NCBI RefSeq assembly: GCF_041146395.1
Contig: NC_091006.1
Coordinates: 8,190,001-8,254,000 of the forward strand
Source of the DNA: Eulemur rufifrons
Lineage: Eukaryota; Chordata; Mammalia; Primates; Lemuridae
Length of the DNA stretch: 64,000 nucleotides
Direction of reading: 5' to 3'
Under the pieces are notes generated by a model. That model ran no database searches. It saw nothing but the letters and a program-made list of their open reading frames with translations, and was not told where the DNA came from. The position numbers were made by a program, and so were the translations under genes. Shown here piece after piece: positions 21,971 through 34,207 of this stretch. The stretch's first letter is position 1; the number at the start of each line of letters is the position of its first letter.

Positions 21971-23120
21971 ATTAGAGTATGGACAGCTGTGTGGGAGGGG
22001 CACCCAAAAAAATGTGCCAGAAAAAGTGCAACTTTTTATGGATGTTTAGAATACGGACAGCTCTGTGGGAGGCACATCCAAAGAATGAAGTCATAAAAAC
22101 TGCAGCTTTTGGGGTGTGTTTAGAATATGGACAGCTGTGTGGCAGGCACAGCCAAAGAAAGATGCCAGAAAAACTCTGCAACTTTTTGGGTACGTTTACA
22201 GTATGGGCAGCTGTGTGGCAGGCACACCTAAACAAAGGTGCCAGAAAAAGTCTGCAACATTTTGGTTATGTTTAGGATACGGACAGCTGTGTGGCAGGCA
22301 CACCCAAAGAAAGATGCCAGGAAAACTCTGCAACTTCTTGTGTATGTTAAAGTATGGACAGCTGTGTGGCTGGTAGACCCAAAGAGAGGTGCCAGAAAAA
22401 CTCTGCAGTTTTTTGTGTATGTTTAGAATATGGACAGCTGTGTGGCAGGCACAGCCAAAGAAAGATGCCAGAAAAACTCTGCAACTTTTTGGGTATGTTT
22501 ACAGTATGGGCAGCTGTGTGGCAGGCACAGCCAAAGAAAGATGCCAGAAAAACTCTGCAACTTTTTGGGTATGTTTACAGTATGGGCAGCTGTGTGGCAG
22601 GCACAGCCAAAGAAAGATGCCAGAAAAACTCTGCAACTTTTTGGGTACGTTTACAGTATGGGCAGCTGTGTGGCAGGCACACCTAAACAAAGGTGCCAGA
22701 AAAAGTCTGCAACATTTTGGTTATGTTTAGGATACGGACAGCTGTGTGACAGGCACACCCAAAGAAAGACGCCAGGAAAACTCTGCAACTTCTTGTGTAT
22801 GTTAAAGTATGGACAGCTGTGTGGCTGATAGACCCAAAGAGAGGTGCCAGAAAAACTCTGCAGTTTTTTGTGTATGTTTAGAATATGGACAGCTGTGTGG
22901 CAGGCACACCCAAAGAAAGGTGCCAGAAAAAATCTTCAACTTTGTGGGTATGTTTAGAATACAGACAGCTGTGTGGTAGAAATACCCAAAGAAAGGTGCC
23001 AGGAGAACTCTGAACTTTTAGGGTATGTTTAGAGTATGGACAGCTGTGTGCCAGGCATACCAAAAGAAAGGTGCAGGCGAAACTGTCCAAATTTTATGTT
23101 TAGAGTATAGACAGTTGTGT
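21971..23120 (+). repeat. ~76-bp minisatellite, copy 1 (about 16 repeats)
   Basis: The monomer reads around ggacagctgtgtggcaggca … ccaaagaaagatgccaga … aactctgcaactttt … and is 74-77 bp long. The first and last few monomers are the most diverged; the middle ones (22,430-22,660) are nearly identical. Because 76 is one more than a multiple of three, each plus reading frame runs through the monomer in all phases, and all three stay open over several hundred bases. I do not recognise the family. Confidence 0.95.
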
Positions 23121-24110
23121 AGAAATATGATTGGACAAAAAGGGTATGATCTAATTCTAACAGGCTGAGTCGCGGAACCAGTAAGGCTTTTATATTTAGA
23201 TTCTGCTTGACCTCTGAGTGTGCCTTCTTCCCATCTGGGTGCCCGGCAAGGCTCTTTCTGGTATGCGGTTTTACAGTAAAACAAAGTAAAAGGAAAATAG
23301 TTCAGATAATTACTTTATGGCCATTTTACATAGATAACTTTGTTTCTGGCCAGCTTTCAGAAAGAAGGGGTCTGGCCTTTACGACCTGCCTTGGGTAAAG
23401 GGAGTCTGGTTGTTATGGCTAGCTTCAGGGAACAGTTGGAACAAGAGGCAGGCAGACAAGGCAAAGTTAGAAAATTTTTGCTTCTGAAGCCTTCACTTTA
23501 AGGTAGTTTTTTGAGTCCTATCAATCTAAGATCACCTGACTGTAGACTGAAAGGAAAAAACCTTCAGCGCCAACTGTTAGCACCTCAAACAATGACACAA
23601 AGTAGTAACATGCTTTTTGCATGAAGATCAAGATTAAGCTGTTTTAAAAACAATCTAAATAGTCTCAAAACAATTTTTTGGGGGGGTGTAAACTTGAGTA
23701 CATGAAATATTTATGAAGAGTAAAACTGTTTTGAGATTCTCTTGGATTTTAACCATCATTCTCTTTTTATCTTAAAATAAATTACTACACAAAAATTAAT
23801 AATTTCGAAATATTTTTCTAGGCCAAAACTTTGTTACAGCAACATAATTTACACATAACTAGCTAGCTTGTAAGGAGTGGGACAAAAATGGACAAGAGCA
23901 GGGGAAAACTAAAGCTTCCAATTTAAGTTCTTCTAAGTACAACTTTGAATCCCTAACAGTACTGTTAATATCAGATGATAGTGAGAAAGAAACACCTTTT
24001 GTGTACCTCTCTACAGACATTGAATCGGTGGAAGTAAACTATACCTGCAGTTAGGATTAAAGGACCAAAACCAAAATATTTTCATAAACGTCTGACCATA
24101 AGTTTGGGTG

Positions 24111-24142
<32 letters not shown>

Positions 24143-24336
24143 CTACTTGGTGTTTGATTTATTCTAATTTGCTGACACTTAGGCACATTTGCATTTACAC
24201 TTTAAAGTTAAACACAGAGGTTGAAGAACAGGAATTGATAGTAGGAAAATGTGTGCTCTCTTTGATTCTAACTGATGCTATTGGCTTCTGTGACTATGCT
24301 TGCTTTTAGTTGTTTAATAAATGTAGTTAATCAGAA
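23121..24336. other. AT-rich unit segment with T run, no gene seen
   Basis: No coding motif is recognised. The segment near 23,300-23,530 matches the dispersed repeat in the palindrome arms. A T run of about 29 lies at 24,111-24,139, and its length varies between units. Confidence 0.5.
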
Positions 24337-25116
24337 TGAAAAACAGAGATAAGAACAAAGGTAACTCCATGATAGGCTAGGCTTCCTGGATGTGAGAAGC
24401 CTAGTTCTGCTTCTGTATATATGGCTTGCTGGCTTGGTGCTTAGCGTAAGTGGAGCCATGGCAGGCTTCACTAAAGTAAAGGAAAACAAAGCCCCGGGGA
24501 GGTAACTGCAAGTTGCTTTCTGATAAAGGACTGGAGAATCCAGGTGCCCTCCAACCAACTAAGTAAATAAGAAGAGCAAGACATGATCAGCGCATGAATA
24601 GCTTGTGCAGGGCGTGTGTTCCCAGTATCGCTTGTAACCAAAAACTAAAAGGTATGCAACAACAGCTCCCCCTCCCCCATCGGAGACCCTCCTCTTCCCC
24701 TGGATGATGTTAACTACAACTGGCGCCAGTGCAAAAAGTCCGAAACTTAGAGTCAACAAACCTAAAGCCAACGCGATCAGCCACTTCTAAACAAAAGGAA
24801 CAAATAAACTGAAGGGGGATAAAGTGCAGACTAGTGTGTCGTGTGCAGACTAGTGTGTCGTGTACAGACTGGTATGTCATGTGCAGACCAACGTGTTATG
24901 TGCAGAATAACGTGTCGTGTGAAAACTAGCATACAAAAAAGTCTAAAAGCCTAATCTTTACCCCAGGGCGGGGTCCTAGTTCCTGGAGAGGCCACTGCGT
25001 TGGTGCTCTGGAATTTGGACCCTGGCCCGGGGCTAGTTAATAAACTCCTTTGCCTTTTTGCAGCCTCAGTGACTCTGCCTCTCTGTTCCTGGGGCCGAGG
25101 GGAACCGGCTCTAACA
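24337..25116 (+). repeat. LTR_B/A hybrid LTR closing copy 1
   Basis: The 780-bp LTR starts TGAAAAACAG and aligns with LTR_A through its length (TG…ACAG…ACTCCATGA…AGGCT, GGCGGGGTCCT, AATAAACTCC). It is clearly diverged from LTR_A until its last ~85 bases, which are identical. It is followed by GTAA as in LTR_A but not preceded by it. An internal VNTR of 19-bp repeats (gtgcagactagtgtgtcgt type, about 24,826-24,925) has five full repeats here. Confidence 0.8.
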
Positions 25117-25939
25117 GTAAATCAAGGCAGAAAGTTCTATAGCTTGAGAGCTCAGAGTACACCAAGGAAAAGTTGCATCTAAAGTGGCAGTTAAGTTTCC
25201 CCCTAAGTCAGAGGAAGGAAGCCAGAAGCTCATCTGGCAGGGGGGCAGTGGGGAAGTAGAAAAGGGCTGGGCAAACACTTTCTCTCCCAGTGGGCAGAGA
25301 AGCTGTGGGGTGCGCAGGGGTTTGTATCTTACCTTTTACTCTGACCACGGGGATAGCAGAGGCAAAGAGAGTGCCCGAAATCCAGGAAGAGCAGAGGACG
25401 TGGCCGCAGTGTCTCTTCCCGTGCCAGAGAGCGGCCTGAGGCTCGGCCATCCCGGTGTGTCCAAGTCCAGTCTGTTCGGAAGCCTGAGGAGCCCGTCAGA
25501 CTGAAGCAGTTTTGGAGGGTCGCTGGGTAGGGAGGACGTCCGCCCAGGGAGGGGCAGCCAGTTCCGGAATGCAGGTGCGATCTTCCCATTTGAAGAAGAG
25601 GGCACCGGCTTCTCCAGTGCCCTTATTTTGTCACAGGGGACAGGGCCCTGGTGGAGCCCATTTTCTGGGACATTTTACTTTAGGGACCTAGAGTGGTAGT
25701 GGAGGCAGGGCTCAGTTCCAGTAGAAGGGTGTGGGGCTGTCATCTACTTGCCTGGGGCCTTTTCAGTGACTCTGCAAAAACTCCTTTACAGGGCAGCCAG
25801 GATTTGAAAAGTCTTTTTTCTGTTTGGGGGGACTGTTGTGAATCCCACTCTCTTTTTGCTTCGCCTCTCCCCATGTTGGTTGTTAAAGAGCTTGAAGGCC
25901 AGGTTTAGGAGAGCTTTTGTGGGGTTTGAGGGCCTTACT

Positions 25940-26626
25940 CTAATTTTTGGAGCTTGTGCCTGATGTCACACTGGGACTGGGAGGTAAGGACTGGGAGATA
26001 AAATGCATATTGAGGAGTGAAGTTCCCTCAGGAGTTGCTACTTGATAATTCAAGAATGGGCCTGTTTTAGGGATGGTGACTGTCCCCACTGGCTGGACAG
26101 GGGTACGACTATGCATTTTATTGCCATGTGTCTGGGCATTAGCCCAAACCGTCTCCTTCTCTTCAGGGGATAGAGTAGAGGAAAGAATAGTGTAGAGGTC
26201 GTGCCAGGACAGATCATAAGATTGTGTTAAATAAAAAGGACGTGTACCCAGGTGAGGCCGTCCATCCCAGCCCCGCGGACCTGGGCAAAATGAGAGTGAG
26301 TAGGAGGAGGACTGGGACCAGGGCAGGGAGCAGGTTGAGGGTCAGGCTAAGGGAGTTCTGGTTGGGGAGACATGTGTGGGGGAGGGCTGAGATGGCAAGA
26401 GTCAGGATCTGAGGCTTCAAGTGGGTCCACAGCAGAGGGGGAGCGGGAGGGGGAAGGCCTAGCCTGTAATAGGAACATTTGAGCCTGATTACAGTTTGTG
26501 CAGAGTGAGAGTAGATGATGAAAAAGGCTTGGACATAGGGAATCTTGGACCATTTGCCATTGCGGTGCCAAAAATTGTAGTGAGACCTAGTGTTTTGAGA
26601 AGAGTAGTAGACTGAGAGTGTCCCAT
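25940..26626 (-). pseudogene. Class I ERV gag relic, copy 2
   Basis: Same broken matrix and capsid pieces as copy 1, with the same frame changes. An even-type substitution near 26,514 (agatgatg instead of agaggatg) changes one residue of the matrix-like frame. Confidence 0.75.
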
Positions 26627-27360
26627 GTTCCCGGAAAGAGTAGGGGTCGCACTAGGCCAATTCTACTCAATTGTAGGCATCCGCAGAATTAGGGAATGGC
26701 ACGGGAGCCACAAGAGCGCGTGGGCGCCAGCAAGGAGTCAGAACCAGCGTCCCTGTGTCCAGCGAGGGCCCCAGGGGCCGAGAGTCCTCAGGCTCACCGG
26801 CAGGACTTTTGAGTCAAGACGAGAACGAGAGGGATCAGGGAAATGAGAACGCGCTTGTGAGCTCCTACTCACCAGGAACAGGATGTGTCCAGGATGTGGA
26901 TGTCAAGGTCGGTGAAGGAAGAGCCGTGGGACTCTCGCAGAGGACGGTGTGAGAGATAGGAGGAACCCCAGGAGGAACCGCAGGGCGAGTTTGCGAGCTT
27001 TTACTCCCCAAGGACGAACTGTGAATTGTGAGGATCAGCGAAGGGAAGATCCGGTCCCAGTCTGGTGTCTGCCAGCTTGGTTCGCGAGGGTGCGGGGGTG
27101 GACGACTGCCTTACCTCGGCCGAGCTAGAATGCTCTGCCTACACTCCAGGGTCAGACACAGGTTAGAGACGGACCCCTGCGCGGCTCAGGAAGGATCCAT
27201 GGAATTTATGGATGACCCGGGGACTCAGAGGAAGGCAGGATTCAGGACTGAGCTCAGGACCAGCTGCCGCCCCCTACTGCTTCCCTAGTTGCAAGCCCCG
27301 CCTGCTAGAGACCCCAAGGTCACGTCCACCCATTGTGCCCTGCTGGGTTTGGGCACCAAA

Positions 27361-27817
27361 TATTAGGTCTGGAGCCAAAAGAGAAACACATGAAGGCTCA
27401 TGTGTAGCAAAACGCTGTTTCTTGTGAGCATCTGGATGCAGATGGGTGGAGGCCAAAAGCGTCCATGAGAGAAAAGGGGAGAATCTTGTTTTCATACAGG
27501 GTTCCTCTGGGGGGAGTGAGTAAGTGGGCCAGAACAGCCCTTTGTAATTAAATCTTTTGCAAACAACCAACTCCTGAGACCCCTGCCCCAGTCACATCCA
27601 TCCTTCAGCTCAGGGGTCGCTGGGGTCAGGAGAGCTAGGGAGGGAGGAACTTGGTCTCTATCAGGGAGGGAGGGGAAGGAATGCTGGCTGCAGCTGGCTG
27701 TTAGATTCACAAAGTCTGGGGACTCTCCAGGCTATTGTGTTACAAAGCTAAGTTTTGCATTCACCACATTCTGTCCTAAACATACTTTTTGGATTCCTAC
27801 CTGGAACAAACCTAACA
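27361..27817 (-). repeat. Class I ERV LTR, minus orientation, copy 2
   Basis: 457 bp, flanked by PBS (27,341-27,358) and PPT as in copy 1. Confidence 0.9.
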
Positions 27818-28555
27818 TTCCCCATCCTCAGTTCTTAAGGAGACCATTTCTACCTGGTTCCCCGGTTAGATTCTTCCGATGAAAGTAGTTCAGGCCCCCC
27901 TGAAGGCACCCATGGTTTGTACCTATTCCCCCCTGTGCTTCCCCCAGGGAGGCCCAAGGATCTCAAACGCCCTCAAGACTCAACTCCAGAGTTTCACCCC
28001 CTGAAACCTCCCCATTCCCTAAACCCAGGCAGCCTGGGAGCCCTCAGCAGCCCAGACCGCACGGAGATCTCCTCCCCCATCCCAAGGTTCTCTTCACACT
28101 TAGACCCCTCCCCTCCTCAAGTACAGGCCAGAGAATCACCCCAACCTGAGCCGGAAATCCCCACAGAAACAGCCAGGAGACCATACTGCGGGTAAATAAC
28201 ACTTTATTTCCGTGTTGTCCTTGTCGGAGAGGCAGAGTGGGTGAGAAGAAGAAAGCACTCACGATGCACATTTCTGAGTCGTGGATGACACCACACATGC
28301 ATTATCAGTTCAGCAAACAATACAACGTGTATTTGATCTCCCAAACTGGTTAAGGTTACTTATAGGATTTATAATTCGTCGTTCATCTACAATCTCTGTG
28401 GTTAATTTTTTAATTTCATTTGCATTCACATTTAATTGTTTCCTAGATTCCTTTTGGTCACGTTTTACATAGTATCATTTTCCAAATCATAGGTAATGCC
28501 GTTTTATCCAATTTACGATGAAGTGCAGACACGGCAATGGATTTATAAGCAATAA

Positions 28556-29005
28556 TTAAACCACACTTACTTGTGGTGGGAGATGATGCATCTTCTTTTT
28601 GAAGAAATACATGATTTTCTTTCGGACACATTTAATATAAATCTGGTGATATAAAAATGAAGCTGTTTTCTTTAGTACAAGCATCAGCAACTCAGGGATT
28701 ATAATCCTAGTCACCAAGTTTAAGATCATTTCATTTTCCATTGGCCATGTTATTGCTCCAGTGCACTGATCGGTTAGGAATTTTCTCATCTCAAGCACTT
28801 CGTCTAGTAAAATTTCAATAATCATTTTCATTATAAATGGAAAAAGTGAATACTTGAAAAACGATTTAAAAAAGTTAAAAGAATTTAAAAGAACTGAGAA
28901 ATTGCATTGATAATTATATCGACGGCAAAAAAAAAAGAAAACTAGAACAAAAATAATTAACAACCACGACCAGAAAAGAAAGGAATGCCTAGTTTGTGTG
29001 CTCAT
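28556..29005 (-). CDS. Unrecognised 149-residue ORF, copy 2
   Basis: Same frame as in copy 1, from the ATG at 29,005, with glutamine at the variable C-terminal position. The Alu in this unit inserted about 200 bases upstream of the ATG, outside the frame. Function unknown. Confidence 0.3.
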   Translation of the reverse strand: MSTQTRHSFLFWSWLLIIFVLVFFFFCRRYNYQCNFSVLLNSFNFFKSFFKYSLFPFIMKMIIEILLDEVLEMRKFLTDQCTGAITWPMENEMILNLVTRIIIPELLMLVLKKTASFLYHQIYIKCVRKKIMYFFKKKMHHLPPQVSVV

Positions 29006-29198
29006 GGTGCCCACCAACTAATGTTCTGACTTCACCAGGAAGAGCGGCGGCTTTGTAAGTTACTCAGCATTGACTCAATCCTATAAAAGCCTGCTGAAAC
29101 TTTATTCATATAAAGATTAATAGGAGAAAGAATTAAAACTTGTAAATAAATGTCTTCAGAATGAACACTGAAAGATGCAGGGGAAGAGGTCCAACTTT

Positions 29199-29200
<2 letters not shown>

Positions 29201-29237
<37 letters not shown>

Positions 29238-29554
29238 TTGAGACAGAGTCTCACTTTGTTGCCCAGGCTAGAGTGAGTGCCGTGGCGTCAGCTTAGCTCA
29301 CAGCAACCTCAAACTCCTGGGCTCAAGCGATCCTACTGCCTCAGCCTCCCGAGTAGCTGGGACTACAGGCATGCGCCACTATGCCCGGCTAATTTTTTCT
29401 ATATAGATTTTTAGGTGTCCATATAATGTGTTTCTATTTTTAGTAGAGACGGGGTCTCGCTCAGGCTGGTCTCGAACTCCTGACCTTGAGCAATCCACCC
29501 GCCTCGGCCTCCCAGAGTGCTAGGATTACAGGCGTGAGCCACCGCGCCCGGCCT
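29201..29554 (-). mobile_element. Alu SINE, lemuriform type, unique to copy 2
   Basis: A T run of about 36 followed by the reverse-complement Alu gives minus orientation. The 16-bp target duplication agaggtccaactttta lies at 29,185-29,200 and 29,555-29,570. The other five units have the empty site just before the minisatellite. It therefore inserted after the array formed and was not spread by conversion or further duplication. Confidence 0.97.
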
Positions 29555-29571
29555 AGAGGTCCAACTTTTAT

Positions 29572-30722
29572 ATTAGAGTATGGACAGCTGTGTGGGAGGG
29601 GCACCCAAAAAAATGTGCCAGAAAAAGTGCAACTTTTTATGTATGTTTAGAATACGGACAGCTCTGTGGGAGGCACATCCAAAGAATGAAGTCATAAAAA
29701 CTGCAGCTTTTGGGGTGTGTTTAGAATATGGACAGCTGTGTGGCAGGCACAGCCAAAGAAAGATGCCAGAAAAACTCTGCAACTTTTTGGGTACGTTTAC
29801 AGTATGGGCAGCTGTGTGGCAGGCACACCTAAACAAAGGTGCCAGAAAAAGTCTGCAACATTTTGCTTATGTTTAGGATACGGACAGCTGTGTGGCAGGC
29901 ACACCCAAAGAAAGATGCCAGGAAAACTCTGCAACTTCTTGTGTATGTTAAAATATGGACAGCTGTGTGGCTGGTAGACCCAAAGAGAGGTGCCAGAAAA
30001 ACTCTGCAGTTTTTTGTGTATGTTTAGAATATGGACAGCTGTGTGGCAGGCACAGCCAAAGAAAGATGCCAGAAAAACTCTGCAACTTTTTGGGTATGTT
30101 TACAGTATGGGCAGCTGTGTGGCAGGCACAGCCAAAGAAAGATGCCAGAAAAACTCTGCAACTTTTTGGGTATGTTTACAGTATGGGCAGCTGTGTGGCA
30201 GGCACAGCCAAAGAAAGATGCCAGAAAAACTCTGCAACTTTTTGGGTACGTTTACAGTATGGGCAGCTGTGTGGCAGGCACACCTAAACAAAGGTGCCAG
30301 AAAAAGTCTGCAACATTTTGGTTATGTTTAGGATACGGACAGCTGTGTGACAGGCACACCCAAAGAAAGATGCCAGGAAAACTCTGCAACTTCTTGTGTA
30401 TGTTAAAGTATGGACAGCTGTGTGACTGGTAGACCCAAAGAGAGGTGCCAGAAAAACTCTGCAGTTTTTTGTGTATGTTTAGAATATGGACAGCTGTGTG
30501 GCAGGCACACCCAAAGAAAGGTGCCAGAAAAAATCTTCAACTTTGTGGGTATGTTTAGAATACAGACAGCTGTGTGGTAGAAACACCCAAAGAAAGGTGC
30601 CAGGAGAACTCTGAACTTTTAGGGTATGTTTAGAGTATGGACAGCTGTGTGCCAGGCATACCAAAAGAAAGGTGCAGGCGAAACTGTCCAAATTTTATGT
30701 TTAGAGTATAGACAGTTGTGTA
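29572..30722 (+). repeat. ~76-bp minisatellite, copy 2 (about 16 repeats)
   Basis: Same repeat number and order as copy 1, beginning directly after the Alu's right target duplication. Confidence 0.95.
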
Positions 30723-31711
30723 GAAATATGATTGGACAAAAAGGGTATGATCTAATTCTAACAGGCTGAGTCGCGGAACCAGTAAGGCTTTTATATTTAG
30801 ATTCTGCTTGACCTCTGAGTGTGCCTTCTTCCCATCTGGGTGCCCGGCAAGGCTCTTTCTGGTATGCGGTTTTACAGTAAAACAAAGTAAAAGGAAAATA
30901 GTTCAGATAATTACTTTATGGCCATTTTACATAGATAACTTTGTTTCTGGCCAGCTTTCAGAAAGAAGGGGTCTGGCCTTTACGACCTGCCTTGGGTAAA
31001 GGGAGTCTGGTTGTTATGGCTAGCTTCAGGGAACAGTTGGAACAAGAGGCAGGCAGACAAGGCAAAGTTAGAAAATTTTTGCTTCTGAAGCCTTCACTTT
31101 AAGGTAGTTTTTTGAGTCCTATCAATCTAAGATCACCTGACTGTAGACTGAAAGGAAAAAACCTTCAGCGCCAACTGTTAGCACCTCAAACAATGACACA
31201 AAGTAGTAACATGCTTTTTGCATGAAGATCAAGATTAAGCTGTTTTAAAAACAATCTAAATAGTCTCAAAACAATTTTTTGGGGGGGTGTAAACTTGAGT
31301 ACATGAAATATTTATGAAGAGTAAAACTGTTTTGAGATTCTCTTGGATTTTAACCATCATTCTCTTTTTATCTTAAAATAAATTACTACACAAAAATTAA
31401 TAATTTCGAAATATTTTTCTAGGCCAAAACTTTGTTACAGCAACATAATTTACACATAACTAGCTAGCTTGTAAGGAGTGGGACAAAAATGGACAAGAGC
31501 AGGGGAAAACTAAAGCTTCCAATTTAAGTTCTTCTAAGTACAACTTTGAATCCCTAACAGTACTGTTAATATCAGATGATAGTGAGAAAGAAACACCTTT
31601 TGTGTACCTCTCTACAGACATTGAATCGGTGGAAGTAAACTATACCTGCAGTTAGGATTAAAGGACCAAAACCAAAATATTTTCATAAACGTCTGACCAT
31701 AAGTTTGGGTG

Positions 31712-31742
<31 letters not shown>

Positions 31743-31936
31743 CTACTTGGTGTTTGATTTATTCTAATTTGCTGACACTTAGGCACATTTGCATTTACAC
31801 TTTAAAGTTAAACACAGAGGTTGAAGAACAGGAATTGATAGTAGGAAAATGTGTGCTCTCTTTGATTCTAACTGATGCTATTGGCTTCTGTGACTATGCT
31901 TGCTTTTAGTTGTTTAATAAATGTAGTTAATCAGAA

Positions 31937-32697
31937 TGAAAAACAGAGATAAGAACAAAGGTAACTCCATGATAGGCTAGGCTTCCTGGATGTGAGAAGC
32001 CTAGTTCTGCTTCTGTATATATGGCTTGCTGGCTTGGTGCTTAGCGTAAGTGGAGCCATGGCAGGCTTCACTAAAGTAAAGGAAAACAAAGCCCCGGGGA
32101 GGTAACTGCAAGTTGCTTTCTGATAAAGGACTGGAGAATCCAGGTGCCCTCCAACCAACTAAGTAAATAAGAAGAGCAAGACATGATCAGCGCATGAATA
32201 GCTTGTGCAGGGCGTGTGTTCCCAGTATCGCTTGTAACCAAAAACTAAAAGGTATGCAACAACAGCTCCCCCTCCCCCATCGGAGACCCTCCTCTTCCCC
32301 TGGATGATGTTAACTACAACTGGCGCCAGTGCAAAAAGTCCGAAACTTAGAGTCAACAAACCTAAAGCCAACGCGATCAGCCACTTCTAAACAAAAGGAA
32401 CAAATAAACTGAAGGGGGATAAAGTGCAGACTAGTGTGTCGTGTACAGACTGGTATGTCATGTGCAGACCAACGTGTTATGTGCAGAATAACGTGTCGTG
32501 TGAAAACTAGCATACAAAAAAGTCTAAAAGCCTAATCTTTACCCCAGGGCGGGGTCCTAGTTCCTGGAGAGGCCACTGCGTTGGTGCTCTGGAATTTGGA
32601 CCCTGGCCCGGGGCTAGTTAATAAACTCCTTTGCCTTTTTGCAGCCTCAGTGACTCTGCCTCTCTGTTCCTGGGGCCGAGGGGAACCGGCTCTAACA
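31937..32697 (+). repeat. LTR_B/A hybrid LTR closing copy 2
   Basis: 761 bp, one 19-bp VNTR repeat shorter than the LTR_B of copy 1; otherwise nearly identical. Confidence 0.8.
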
Positions 32698-33520
32698 GTA
32701 AATCAAGGCAGAAAGTTCTATAGCTTGAGAGCTCAGAGTACACCAAGGAAAAGTTGCATCTAAAGTGGCAGTTAAGTTTCCCCCTAAGTCAGAGGAAGGA
32801 AGCCAGAAGCTCATCTGGCAGGGGGGCAGTGGGGAAGTAGAAAAGGGCTGGGCAAACACTTTCTCTCCCAGTGGGCAGAGAAGCTGTGGGGTGCGCAGGG
32901 GTTTGTATCTTACCTTTTACTCTGACCACGGGGATAGCAGAGGCAAAGAGAGTGCCCGAAATCCAGGAAGAGCAGAGGACGTGGCCGCAGTGTCTCTTCC
33001 CGTGCCAGAGAGCGGCCTGAGGCTCGGCCATCCCGGTGTGTCCAAGTCCAGTCTGTTCGGAAGCCTGAGGAGCCCGTCAGACTGAAGCAGTTTTGGAGGG
33101 TCGCTGGGTAGGGAGGACGTCCGCCCAGGGAGGGGCAGCCAGTTCCGGAATGCAGGTGCGATCTTCCCATTTGAAGAAGAGGGCACCGGCTTCTCCAGTG
33201 CCCTTATTTTGTCACAGGGGACAGGGCCCTGGTGGAGCCCATTTTCTGGGACATTTTACTTTAGGGACCTAGAGTGGTAGTGGAGGCAGGGCTCAGTTCC
33301 AGTAGAAGGGTGTGGGGCTGTCATCTACTTGCCTGGGGCCTTTTCAGTGACTCTGCAAAAACTCCTTTACAGGGCAGCCAGGATTTGAAAAGTCTTTTTT
33401 CTGTTTGGGGGGACTGTTGTGAATCCCACTCTCTTTTTGCTTCGCCTCTCCCCATGTTGGTTGTTAAAGAGCTTGAAGGCCAGGTTTAGGAGAGCTTTTG
33501 TGGGGTTTGAGGGCCTTACT

Positions 33521-34207
33521 CTAATTTTTGGAGCTTGTGCCTGATGTCACACTGGGACTGGGAGGTAAGGACTGGGAGATAAAATGCATATTGAGGAGTG
33601 AAGTTCCCTCAGGAGTTGCTACTTGATAATTCAAGAATGGGCCTGTTTTAGGGATGGTGACTGTCCCCACTGGCTGGACAGGGGTACGACTATGCATTTT
33701 ATTGCCATGTGTCTGGGCATTAGCCCAAACCGTCTCCTTCTCTTCAGGGGATAGAGTAGAGGAAAGAATAGTGTAGAGGTCGTGCCAGGACAGATCATAA
33801 GATTGTGTTAAATAAAAAGGACGTGTACCCAGGTGAGGCCGTCCATCCCAGCCCCGCGGACCTGGGCAAAATGAGAGTGAGTAGGAGGGGGACTGGGACC
33901 AGGGCAGGGAGCAGGTTGAGGGTCAGGCTAAGGGAGTTCTGGTTGGGGAGACATGTGTGGGGGAGGGCTGAGATGGCAAGAGTCAGGATCTGAGGCTTCA
34001 AGTGGGTCCACAGCAGAGGGGGAGCGGGAGGGGGAAGGCCTAGCCTGTAGTAGGAACATTTGAGCCTGATTACAGTTTGTGCAGAGTGAGAGTAGAGGAT
34101 GAAAAAGGCTTGGACATAGGGAATCTTGGACCATTTGCCATTGCGGTGCCAAAAATTGTAGTGAGACCTAGTGTTTTGAGAGGAGTAGTAGACTGAGAGT
34201 GTCCCAT
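33521..34207 (-). pseudogene. Class I ERV gag relic, copy 3
   Basis: Identical in visible features to the odd-type relic of copy 1, including the same frame changes and final stop. Confidence 0.75.

Larger units (their letters stand above)
17887..25116 (+). repeat. Tandem array unit, copy 1 (7,230 bp)
   Basis: First of six near-identical head-to-tail units. It runs from the base after LTR_A to the end of the first LTR_B. It has odd-type variants: a five-repeat VNTR in LTR_B and ctacccaatt near 19,434. The minisatellite has about 16 repeats. No Alu is present at the site used in copy 2. Confidence 0.95.
25117..32697 (+). repeat. Tandem array unit, copy 2 (7,581 bp, with Alu)
   Basis: Same organisation as copy 1 plus a 370-bp Alu insertion and its target duplication. 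It has even-type variants (ctactcaatt near 26,663; four-repeat VNTR in LTR_B) but keeps the long minisatellite. Confidence 0.95.

Noticed and set aside
21971..23120. Minisatellite as a CRISPR array
   Set aside because: Monomers are contiguous and similar throughout with no constant-repeat/variable-spacer pattern, and the DNA is mammalian.
24337..24771. Paired minus-strand 70-75 codon ORFs inside LTR_B
   Set aside because: They lie within the LTR, antisense to it, and are short and end-to-end by chance.
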